Positions 46,407-53,749 of a stretch of 64,000 nucleotides of DNA are shown here, in pieces (position 1 is the first letter of the stretch; each line of letters begins with the position of its first letter). A program made the position numbers and the translations under genes. The stretch is from Teredinibacter sp. KSP-S5-2 (lineage in GTDB: Bacteria; Pseudomonadota; Gammaproteobacteria; Pseudomonadales; Cellvibrionaceae). The stretch is taken from positions 1,300,001 through 1,364,000 of the forward strand of contig NZ_CP120416.1 of assembly GCF_032773895.1 (NCBI RefSeq). Direction: 5' to 3'. Under the pieces are notes generated by a model that was given only the letters and a program-made list of their open reading frames with translations, had not been told where the DNA came from and ran no database searches.

Positions 46407-48017
46407 GTGTTTAGTCGTTTCTCCATTCGAACCTTAATTCTGGGGGTTCTGGCGGTTGTTTTTACCCTGGTATTGGCTTTTAACGTTATTTATAGCAGCG
46501 AAACCCAGCAAAGCCGAATGGAAGAGTCTTCCCGTCATCAGGTTTACAGCCTGTCCAAGTCCTACTTTGATGCGCTCAATACCATGATGCATACCGGCAC
46601 CATGGCGAATCGACAACTTCTTAGAGAGAAAATGCTGGCTACGCCCAATGTGGAAGATATTCGTATTGTCCGCGGCGAACCGATTTCGGCGCTCTACGGT
46701 TCTGGTCTTGATACGGAAAAATCCAAAGACCCCTATGATAATCGCGGCCTCTTAGGTGAGGCGGTGGACGTTATTCAGCAAAACGATAACGGAAGGTTGT
46801 TGACGATTGTTGTCCCTGTTAGAGCACAATCTGATTATCAGGGCAGTAATTGCCTTGCCTGCCATCAAGGACCGGAGAATCAGGTTCTGGGGGCTATTCG
46901 AATCGACTATTCGCTGGCAAGCGAAGATGCAGAACTTTGGCGATCCGTATTAACCCATGGAGTTATTCAAACCCTTTTTGCCGTGTTTGGGTTTGTGCTT
47001 ACCGCATGGGTGCTGAATCGGATTGTGATTCGGCGGTTGCGATATTTGCAGATAAAAATGGGCGAAATTGCTGAAAATTCAGACCTGACTATTACGTTGA
47101 AAGTAAATCGTGACGATGAAATCAGTTCCGTATCTCACGCGTTTAACCGGATGATAAAGCAAATTCATTCAAGCCTGACTGCTGTGACGAACAACGCATT
47201 ACAAGTAAATGACGCGGCAAAATCGATTACCGGTTTGGCCGAAGCCACGGAAAAAGAAGTTTTAGAACAGAAGTTGAAAACTGATCAAGTGGCAACCGCG
47301 ATGACAGAGATGGCGGCTTCCTCGACAGAAGTAAAAAATAACGCTGGCGTTACCCGAAATGAATCGGAAAAAGCCGCAGAAATTACCGCACAAGGTGAAA
47401 CCAAAGTGCAGGGTGCTGTGGAGGGAATCGAGGCGTTAAATCGATGTGTTCAGGAAGGCGCGGAAAAAATTGATAAGTTAAACCTGCGCACAGATGACGT
47501 GGCCTCTATTCTTGAGGTGATTTCCAGTATTGCAGAGCAAACAAACCTGTTAGCGCTGAATGCGGCTATTGAAGCGGCGAGGGCGGGAGAGCAAGGCCGA
47601 GGCTTTGCCGTGGTCGCGGATGAGGTGCGTTCTCTGGCATTTAGAACACAACAGTCAACGGAGGAAATTCGTCGAACCATTGAAGCATTGCGACTTGAGG
47701 CAAGTGAATGTGTGACCATTATGAGCCGCGCATCTTCGCATGCGGAACAGCAAGTGCAAGTTATCATGACTGTTGCAGAAGAGTTGCGTGGTATTTCTCA
47801 GGTGGTGGGAAGCATCAGTAAACTCAATGCGCAAATGGAAGTTGCGGCATCCGAACAATGTCAGGTTGCAGAAAGCATCAATCAAAATATTAACGATATC
47901 AGCCATTCTGCCGAAATTACCTCCGGCGATGCAAAAAAATCCGCTGCTGTTGCAGAACAGTTATTGGGATTAGCCAATAAATTGCAGACCACCGTCAGCG
48001 ACTTTAAATTAAAATAA
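46407..48017 (+). CDS. Methyl-accepting chemotaxis protein with periplasmic heme-c sensor
   Basis: The 536-residue receptor starts with GTG (GGGAGG upstream). After one membrane helix (about 10-30) comes a periplasmic domain with a covalent heme motif CLACH (C149, C152, H153). A second helix (about 183-205), HAMP domain and a standard signalling domain with [20 protein letters not shown] follow. Heme-c-bearing receptors sense redox state, oxygen or NO. It fits near the cytochrome bd operon and the DUF3365 heme protein. The partner chemotaxis genes are elsewhere. Confidence 0.92.
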   Translation: MFSRFSIRTLILGVLAVVFTLVLAFNVIYSSETQQSRMEESSRHQVYSLSKSYFDALNTMMHTGTMANRQLLREKMLATPNVEDIRIVRGEPISALYGSGLDTEKSKDPYDNRGLLGEAVDVIQQNDNGRLLTIVVPVRAQSDYQGSNCLACHQGPENQVLGAIRIDYSLASEDAELWRSVLTHGVIQTLFAVFGFVLTAWVLNRIVIRRLRYLQIKMGEIAENSDLTITLKVNRDDEISSVSHAFNRMIKQIHSSLTAVTNNALQVNDAAKSITGLAEATEKEVLEQKLKTDQVATAMTEMAASSTEVKNNAGVTRNESEKAAEITAQGETKVQGAVEGIEALNRCVQEGAEKIDKLNLRTDDVASILEVISSIAEQTNLLALNAAIEAARAGEQGRGFAVVADEVRSLAFRTQQSTEEIRRTIEALRLEASECVTIMSRASSHAEQQVQVIMTVAEELRGISQVVGSISKLNAQMEVAASEQCQVAESINQNINDISHSAEITSGDAKKSAAVAEQLLGLANKLQTTVSDFKLK

Positions 48018-48021
48018 GTTT

Positions 48022-50199
48022 TTACCCGAGCATATGAAGGTGGCGTTTACGAACGCCGGATAAAGAAAATATTGCGTTGGATATCGCCGGAGCAATCGTG
48101 GTAACAGCAAATTCGCCTGCACCGGCGGGCGACCTTTCCTGAAAGCTGAAAAGCTCAGTGATCATTTCCGGCGTTTCGTGCATTTTAATTAGCGGCATAT
48201 CGTGAAAATTACTTTGTGCAATTCTGCCGTTGATCACGGTAACCCCGCCATGAATAACCGGGGTTAGCCCCCAAATAATACCGCTTTCTATCTGACCTTT
48301 TACTAAGTTAGGGTTGATCACCAAACCAATATCCGCAGCGGTATATACCTTTTTGAGTATGTATTCTTCACCAACTAATTCGATTTCCACCACCTGGGCG
48401 CAAAAACTGCGATCGTGAAATGCAGAAATAGCCACACCCAAGCCTGTGTTTGCTGCACGTGGTGTATGCCAGTTGCTAAGTTTTGTTACGGCTTCCAAGA
48501 GTTTTATTTGCATATCTTTTATAAAAGATAATGTGCTCAGTATTTCTTTATTGTGCTGGTTAAAATAATTTTCGGGTGAAGGTCTTTTTAGTTGACTTAT
48601 GCGGTAGGCAATCGGATCTTTACCAGCAGCATGAGCCAGTTCATCGATAAAAATTTCCCGTGAAAAACTATCCAAGTGTGGTACTACACTTCGCCATGAT
48701 CCCCAGGGAACAATGGAGTCCGCATAATGCTGGCTGGTGACCTTCAGATTTTTTAATCCATAACCATAGGGCATTTCACCGCCACCCCATTCATGGGTAC
48801 TGACAACATTCAATGCTAGGGTTTCGATGTTGCCGTCTTTATCTAAACCACACTGATAATAATCTTTGCGCAGTGGGTGATAGTGGCCAAACTGAATTTC
48901 GTCTTCCCGTGTCCAAATCAGTTGAATAGGGCGTTTAACTTCTTTCGAAATAAAACTTGCTTCCAACAAAAAATCGCAAAAAAAACGGCGGCCGTAGCCG
49001 CCTCCCATAAAGCAGGGATGTACAACAATGGTATCTTTCTCGATACCGAGGATAATAGAGAGATGTCTGGTTGAATGCTGTGGGGATTGTGTGCCCGTCC
49101 AGATTTCTAAATGTTTGCCATCACTGAAATCGGCAATGGCGTTTAAGGGCTCCATCAATCCGTGGCCAATAAACGGGCTGGTGTATTCCGCCGATACATG
49201 TTGGTGCGACTGATTGATTGATTGCTCAGATACGCCAGCGGTTTGGCAAGGTGTGGTATTTGGATTTCGGAATGCATCAAGTTGGGCGTAGAGATCCCGG
49301 CAACTTTTGGTTTGTAATACGCCGTGATCCCATTCAATTTCTATTTTATCTCTGGCGGATAAACAATCCCAGGTCGATTGGCCGACAATCACTAAGCCGC
49401 CGCGAATACCTTTGTTAAACACTTCTTTGGATGTCCGTTCCTGCATTGGATAGATCGCAACAATTCCTGGCAGCTTCAGTGCTTCTTCAGCGTTATAACG
49501 TTTTATTTTTCCTCCCAGCACGGGTGGTCGAATAATGGTTGCGACCAGCATGCCGGGCACTTTTATATCCAGGCCGTATTTCAGTTTACCCTGTACGATA
49601 TTTTTTGTTTTTAAGCTGCTGTGTGGTTGACCAATAATCTGATACTGGCTCTGAGGTTTGAATTGATTTATTTCCGGCACTGGTATATTCGCGGCTTCCT
49701 GAGCGAGTTCGCCGTAACTGCGTTTTCTCCCCGTTGGCGTATGAATGACAAACCCTTTCTCCGTTCGGCAATTTGAAGGGTTGGTATGCCAACTGGCCGC
49801 AGCGCAGGCGATGAGCATGGCTCTGGCACTTGCTCCGGCTGAACGCATTAAACTCCACTCAGTTTCTATTGAATAACTGCCACCCGTATCAAACCGTCCC
49901 CAGTCGGATTGGTAGTTTTCAATATTTTTATCGTAACTAAGAAGTTTAATGTGAGTGCTCGACCAGTCAGCATCCAATTCTTCCGCCGCAATCATAGCGA
50001 TTCCCGTTGCGGCACCTTGTCCCATTTCCTGTTTGTAGATAAAAATGGTGACGTCGCCATTGGTATCGATTTGTATCAGCGGGCCAACCATATTGGCAGA
50101 CGAGGATGATTCTCTAATTTGGGTTGCTGGCAGGTTTAGCGACAGCAATAAACCACCGGTGGTCAAAGCGCTGGCTTTCAGGAAATCTCTGCGTTTCAT
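48022..50199 (-). CDS. iorB: Molybdenum-containing aldehyde/isoquinoline oxidoreductase, large subunit (IorB-type)
   Basis: The 725-residue protein has a twin-arginine signal (MKRRDFLKASALTTGG) for folded export. It contains molybdopterin-binding segments (CFMGGGYGRRFF, and the catalytic-glutamate block AGAGEFAVTTIAP). It belongs to the xanthine-dehydrogenase-like periplasmic group with separate [2Fe-2S] and molybdenum subunits. ATG 50199 is chosen because it begins the Tat signal and overlaps the small subunit stop as ATGA; the frame is open to 50277. Substrate is likely an aldehyde or N-heterocycle. No dedicated cytochrome subunit is adjacent. Confidence 0.88.
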   Translation of the reverse strand: MKRRDFLKASALTTGGLLLSLNLPATQIRESSSSANMVGPLIQIDTNGDVTIFIYKQEMGQGAATGIAMIAAEELDADWSSTHIKLLSYDKNIENYQSDWGRFDTGGSYSIETEWSLMRSAGASARAMLIACAAASWHTNPSNCRTEKGFVIHTPTGRKRSYGELAQEAANIPVPEINQFKPQSQYQIIGQPHSSLKTKNIVQGKLKYGLDIKVPGMLVATIIRPPVLGGKIKRYNAEEALKLPGIVAIYPMQERTSKEVFNKGIRGGLVIVGQSTWDCLSARDKIEIEWDHGVLQTKSCRDLYAQLDAFRNPNTTPCQTAGVSEQSINQSHQHVSAEYTSPFIGHGLMEPLNAIADFSDGKHLEIWTGTQSPQHSTRHLSIILGIEKDTIVVHPCFMGGGYGRRFFCDFLLEASFISKEVKRPIQLIWTREDEIQFGHYHPLRKDYYQCGLDKDGNIETLALNVVSTHEWGGGEMPYGYGLKNLKVTSQHYADSIVPWGSWRSVVPHLDSFSREIFIDELAHAAGKDPIAYRISQLKRPSPENYFNQHNKEILSTLSFIKDMQIKLLEAVTKLSNWHTPRAANTGLGVAISAFHDRSFCAQVVEIELVGEEYILKKVYTAADIGLVINPNLVKGQIESGIIWGLTPVIHGGVTVINGRIAQSNFHDMPLIKMHETPEMITELFSFQERSPAGAGEFAVTTIAPAISNAIFSLSGVRKRHLHMLG

Positions 50200-50672
50200 G
50201 ATTTCACCTCCGCAGCCAGGTTGGTCATATGTGCCGCTTGTTTTATGGCCTTTCGAATACGTGAGTAGGTTCCGCATCGACAGATATTGGTCATCTTTTG
50301 GGTGATGTCTTCTTCGCTCGGGTTTTTGTTATGGGCCAGCAGATCTGCTGCGCTCATAATTTGTCCAGGCTGGCAATAACCGCACTGAGGAACATCCTGT
50401 TCAATCCAGGCTTGTTGCAGAGTGTTAAATTGTGTTTTCTCCAAGCCTTCAATGGTGGTGACATTCATTCCGTTTACTGCACCCAGAGGAAGGCTGCATG
50501 AAGGTGTTGCATAGCCATTAACATGAACCGTGCATGCGCCGCATAAACCCTTACCACAACCGTATTTTGTTCCAGTAAGCTGTTGTTGATCACGCAAAAA
50601 CCACAGTAGAGGTTTGCTCATATCTTCGTTGTCGATAGTGACGGTTTCGCCATTGAGCGTGAAGGTGACCAT
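50196..50672 (-). CDS. iorA: Molybdenum oxidoreductase [2Fe-2S] subunit (IorA-type)
   Basis: The 158-residue subunit has the plant-type ferredoxin motif CGKGLCGACTVHVNG and the second cluster motif CGYCQPGQIMSA with NICRCG, as in xanthine dehydrogenase small subunits. It passes electrons from the molybdenum subunit. No signal peptide is present, so it would be carried out by the Tat signal of its partner. Overlaps the large-subunit start by four bases. Confidence 0.93.
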   Translation of the reverse strand: MVTFTLNGETVTIDNEDMSKPLLWFLRDQQQLTGTKYGCGKGLCGACTVHVNGYATPSCSLPLGAVNGMNVTTIEGLEKTQFNTLQQAWIEQDVPQCGYCQPGQIMSAADLLAHNKNPSEEDITQKMTNICRCGTYSRIRKAIKQAAHMTNLAAEVKS

Positions 50673-50877
50673 ATTTTGATATCCAAGTGTTCAGTTTGCG
50701 CTTGAACAAGTTGTTGTTGTCTCGAAATCAAAATAGGTCTGCAGGCCTCGCCACACAAGGAATATGTGATAAGACGGACTGAGAAAGTGATAAGTTACAC
50801 CGGGAAATACTTGGCTTGGTTTGCCCTATATGAACGGCAAAAAACAAGCGCAATAATTCAATTCGTGTTAATACGCT

Positions 50878-51774
50878 CTAGCTGGCAAGAAAGAGTTGCT
50901 TTAGTGGTGTGGCGTATTCTTGCCGCAGTTTCTTGGCGTAGTGTCTGCTGACGATAGCATCCTGACCACTGGATAATGTTAATTTAATTTCGCCATGTGT
51001 TGCTGTGCGTACTTTCTTCACCGCATTTTTATTAATAATGCTCGAACGGTGAATTCGGATAAATAAACCTTGATCCAGGGATTGCATAACGCTTTTCATC
51101 GTCGCCCGATGCATATACTGTTTGCCGGAAAATGTACATAAGACAACATAGTTTCCCGAAGCTGAAATGTGTTCAATATCTGGAATATCAATCGGTTCAG
51201 TTCCCTGGCGGGTCTCCACTAGCAGTGATTCGACCTGTTGGATTGAGTCTGACGGCGGGGGTGGAGAAGATATTTTGGATATTTGATAGCGCCACAAAGT
51301 TAACAAGCAGCTTGTCGCAACCAGAAAAAGCGGAATTTCTTTAACGAGTGTTGTATAAAAAACAGAAACTTTTGCGGTGGAATCGGTGGTATTAAATGAT
51401 TGAAAAATACAAAAGCTTATTGGTAGAGCTAGCCCCCAGGTTATGGTAATGAGAAGTATTTTTTTTACCAATAACTGTATATTCCAATATGCATCATCCA
51501 GTTGTTTGGCATGGTTGATCAGAAAAGGTGTGAAAAGTATCCAGGGTAGCCATCGAATTAATGTGTGTTCGAATGAAATAAAAAAGTTGGATATATTCGG
51601 ATGGACGATTTCGGTGTATATGAAACAGTGCAAAGCATTGACTAACGCGACGCATACCCAGAATAGGCTCACTAATATCCAGCCAGTGTAGGTTATATTA
51701 GTCCAGCTTGATATTTGCGTAAGTTGCGTGAAAGATTCTTTTACTGCTTTTTTGACGGAACCTATCGTATTCAT
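50878..51774 (-). CDS. LytTR-type transcriptional regulator with membrane N-terminus
   Basis: The 298-residue protein has about four hydrophobic helices (residues 25-160) and a C-terminal LytTR DNA-binding domain (EHISASGNYVVL, FIRIHRSSIINKNAVKKV, LSRHYAKKLRQ-like ending). No receiver domain is present, so it likely senses a signal in the membrane and binds DNA directly. ATG 51774 is preferred; the frame is open to 51792. It lies upstream of iorAB in the same direction and is divergent from the reductase gene at 51878. Confidence 0.88.
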   Translation of the reverse strand: MNTIGSVKKAVKESFTQLTQISSWTNITYTGWILVSLFWVCVALVNALHCFIYTEIVHPNISNFFISFEHTLIRWLPWILFTPFLINHAKQLDDAYWNIQLLVKKILLITITWGLALPISFCIFQSFNTTDSTAKVSVFYTTLVKEIPLFLVATSCLLTLWRYQISKISSPPPPSDSIQQVESLLVETRQGTEPIDIPDIEHISASGNYVVLCTFSGKQYMHRATMKSVMQSLDQGLFIRIHRSSIINKNAVKKVRTATHGEIKLTLSSGQDAIVSRHYAKKLRQEYATPLKQLFLAS

Positions 51775-51877
51775 GATTAATTGATACACCAAAATGAATA
51801 GTTGAACGCTTATTGAAGTTTAGCAAGTGTTAGGTAAAACTAGCTTAAACAGACTCTAGAGAAAGGTATTAAAGTAC

Positions 51878-52468
51878 GTGAAATGTTTGGTGGTTATTGC
51901 TCATCCTCAGCAAAATAGTTTGTGTTCGCATTTGGCAAAGGAAATCATTCAGTGTTTATCTAATAGGGGGGTGGATATTACCGAAGAAAACCTTTATCAA
52001 CAGAATTTTGACCCAGTATTATCTAAAACAGAAAGAGATTCTTATTACGCTGATGCATATCATTATCAGGCTGTTGAATCTTCGATTAATCGACTTCTTG
52101 CTGCAGAGTATTTGGTGCTGGTTTTTCCGACATGGTGGTTTGGCTTTCCGGCCATTCTAAAGGGATGGTTTGATCGAGTATGGGCTCCAGGGTTTGCTTA
52201 TGATCATGCCAGTGATTATGGGCCAATTACACCGAAGTTGAATAACCTAAAAAAAGTGTTGGTGGTCACTACTTTTGGCGCACCCTGGTGGGTGGATAAG
52301 TTGGTTTTGTGGCAACCTGTTAAACGGGTTGTTAAGTATGCTTTGCTGGGGGCATGTGCAAGGAAGGCTAAGTTAACATTTTTACCGCTTTATAAGTGTG
52401 AGAGTGTCGACTCGGGTCGAGTCAACAAGTTTGTTTTAAAGATTAAAAAAGTGTTAAACCAATGGTAA
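51878..52468 (+). CDS. Flavodoxin-fold NAD(P)H oxidoreductase
   Basis: The 196-residue protein starts at GTG and has the NQO/KefF-type pattern: CLVVIAHPQQNSL at the N-terminus and VLVFPTWWFGFPAILKGWFD for FMN binding. These enzymes reduce quinones or act as accessory proteins of K+ efflux systems. It is divergent from the LytTR gene (103 nt apart), which may regulate it. Confidence 0.85.
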   Translation: MKCLVVIAHPQQNSLCSHLAKEIIQCLSNRGVDITEENLYQQNFDPVLSKTERDSYYADAYHYQAVESSINRLLAAEYLVLVFPTWWFGFPAILKGWFDRVWAPGFAYDHASDYGPITPKLNNLKKVLVVTTFGAPWWVDKLVLWQPVKRVVKYALLGACARKAKLTFLPLYKCESVDSGRVNKFVLKIKKVLNQW

Positions 52469-52500
52469 TTTCTTATTTTTAAAATAAGTTTTCGAAAGTA

Positions 52501-52690
52501 AATATTCACAGTGTGTTAGTAAAGGTAAAAAGGTTACTGAAATAGATTCTGTGAGCGAAGTTGAGACGGTTTTTATCTAAAGTTGTAGTAATGCTAAAAA
52601 TACACATTAATGCAAAGCAGGTGCTATTTGCTCGACACGCCGTGAAAACATCTTTGTTGGCTCGTCGCCAGCATCCCTGCTGTCGACGGT
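52501..52690. repeat. Direct repeat, copy A (with hairpin-repeat right end)
   Basis: About 190 nt sharing nearly all bases with 52822-53011. Shared landmarks are GAGACGGTTTTTATCTAAAG, ACACATTAATGCAAAGCAGG, GCTATTTGCTCGAC and CTGTCGACGGTC. The left end AATATTCACAGTGTGTTAG is a diverged right end of the hairpin repeat. Confidence 0.8.
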
Positions 52691-52757
52691 CTTGCTCATA
52701 GCATCTGCTTTGCTTCTGATATTCTTGCCGTCGGTTCTGCATTGGGAAAGCATTCTT

Positions 52758-52848
52758 ACCTTTGTTGATGATGAACTGTATCCACGCCCTAAGGGGAGAA
52801 TGCATGGGCGCATTCGAGTTAAATGTTTACAGCGTGTCAGCAAAGGTG
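52758..52848. repeat. Hairpin repeat element, diverged copy
   Basis: ACCTTTGTTGA (52758-52768) pairs with TCAGCAAAGGT at the other end (about 52838-52848) with two mismatches, and the right end ACAGCGTGTCAGCAAAGGTG matches the core of the other copies. It overlaps the start of direct-repeat copy B. Confidence 0.55.
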
Positions 52849-53011
52849 AAAAGGTTGCTGAAATGGATTCGGCGAGTGAAGTCGAGACGGTTTTTATCTA
52901 AAGTTGTAGTAAGGTTAAAAATACACATTAATGCAAAGCAGGTGCTATTTGCTCGACGCTCCGTAAATCCATCCATGGAGGCTCGTCGACAAGCTTCCTT
53001 GCTGTCGACGG
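52822..53011. repeat. Direct repeat, copy B
   Basis: The second copy of the roughly 190-nt unit, offset 321 nt from copy A, with a few substitutions and one small gap. Confidence 0.8.
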
Positions 53012-53067
53012 TCGAAATTGCAGCTCATGACAAGTATTCTACTTAGCAGGCTTTGTTGCCTTGTGCT

Positions 53068-53143
53068 GACCATCGGAGGCAGGACGCCGACGATGAGCGT
53101 ATAGGGACATATCCATAGCGTGTCAGCAAAGGTGAAAAGGTTG
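53068..53143. repeat. Hairpin repeat element, copy close to copy 1
   Basis: CATCGGAGGCAGGACGCCGA, then GAGCGTATAGGGACATAT and AGCGTGTCAGCAAAGGTGAA closely match copy 1 at 26485-26550. A 7-bp inverted repeat (TGCTGAC and GTCAGCA) brackets it. Confidence 0.75.
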
Positions 53144-53159
53144 CTAAATGAATTTAGAG

Positions 53160-53573
53160 CTATTGCTGATTAATACAGTTACCAAATTGATCCAGTCGGC
53201 CAAAACAACCGCTTCCTGGACCAACGGATCCGCCACCACCGCCTGCTGCACAGGGCAGAGTTCCAGTTTGGAAAAAAGTCTGTCCCGTATTGAGTTCGGC
53301 AATAAATTGATAGCCGGCATTCGAATGAGATGAACTGCAGTTGGCAATCATGGAACCTGTTGACTGAGCAACAATAACGCCACCATATGTGATCTGCCAG
53401 GTTTGAGACACCAATTGAGCGTTAAGTCCATCACCTGGAGAGTTGTCTACCGGGAAGGTATCGCAGGCATATTGACCCTGTCCCACTTGCTCACAACCGG
53501 TAACAACGTTATCCGCGTAAACAAGTTGTGTAAGCAAAAGCGTAGCACTGATAATTAAATAGTGAATCTTCAT
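53160..53573 (-). CDS. Small secreted cysteine-containing protein, unknown function
   Basis: The 137-residue product has a signal peptide (MKIHYLIISATLLLTQLVYA, cleavage before DNV) and a mature part with six Cys. It ends in a glycine-rich segment (AAGGGGGSVGPGSG) followed by CFGRLDQFGNCINQQ, a short Cys-bracketed tail. I recognise no family. Its start has a purine-rich leader. It lies downstream of the large cytochrome gene on the same strand, after a strong terminator. Confidence 0.6.
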   Translation of the reverse strand: MKIHYLIISATLLLTQLVYADNVVTGCEQVGQGQYACDTFPVDNSPGDGLNAQLVSQTWQITYGGVIVAQSTGSMIANCSSSHSNAGYQFIAELNTGQTFFQTGTLPCAAGGGGGSVGPGSGCFGRLDQFGNCINQQ

Positions 53574-53657
53574 TATTTTTCCTCAAGTTAATTCCTCCGG
53601 TATTTAGGAGTGAGGAAAGCGTATCGGTTTAAAGCCTATGTGAGAGGCTTGTTGGTA

Positions 53658-53749
53658 CAAAAAAAATACCTCAGCGTCTAAAAAATAAGTCACCTCTTAG
53701 CTAAAAGCGATGACTCATTTCTCATTCAGTTTTTTGGCGTTGAGGTATT
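53658..53749 (-). terminator. Long imperfect hairpin terminator of the 905-residue cytochrome gene
   Basis: On the minus strand AATACCTCA (53749-53741) pairs with TGAGGTATT (53673-53665), with further pairing inside (the TGACT/AAGTCA arms), followed by eight T. It begins at the cytochrome stop codon. Confidence 0.75.

Larger units (their letters stand above)
52469..53159. other. 690-nt repeat-rich intergenic region
   Basis: No gene supported. It is built of a 321-nt-offset direct duplication (copies near 52501-52690 and 52822-53011) and copies of the hairpin repeat seen after norZ. A plus-strand frame at 52762-53046 spans repeat units and has no protein family features. Confidence 0.6.

Noticed and set aside
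52762-53046. Plus-strand open frame across the repeat region
   Set aside because: It spans several repeat units, and reading frames differ between repeat copies, so coding use is unlikely.
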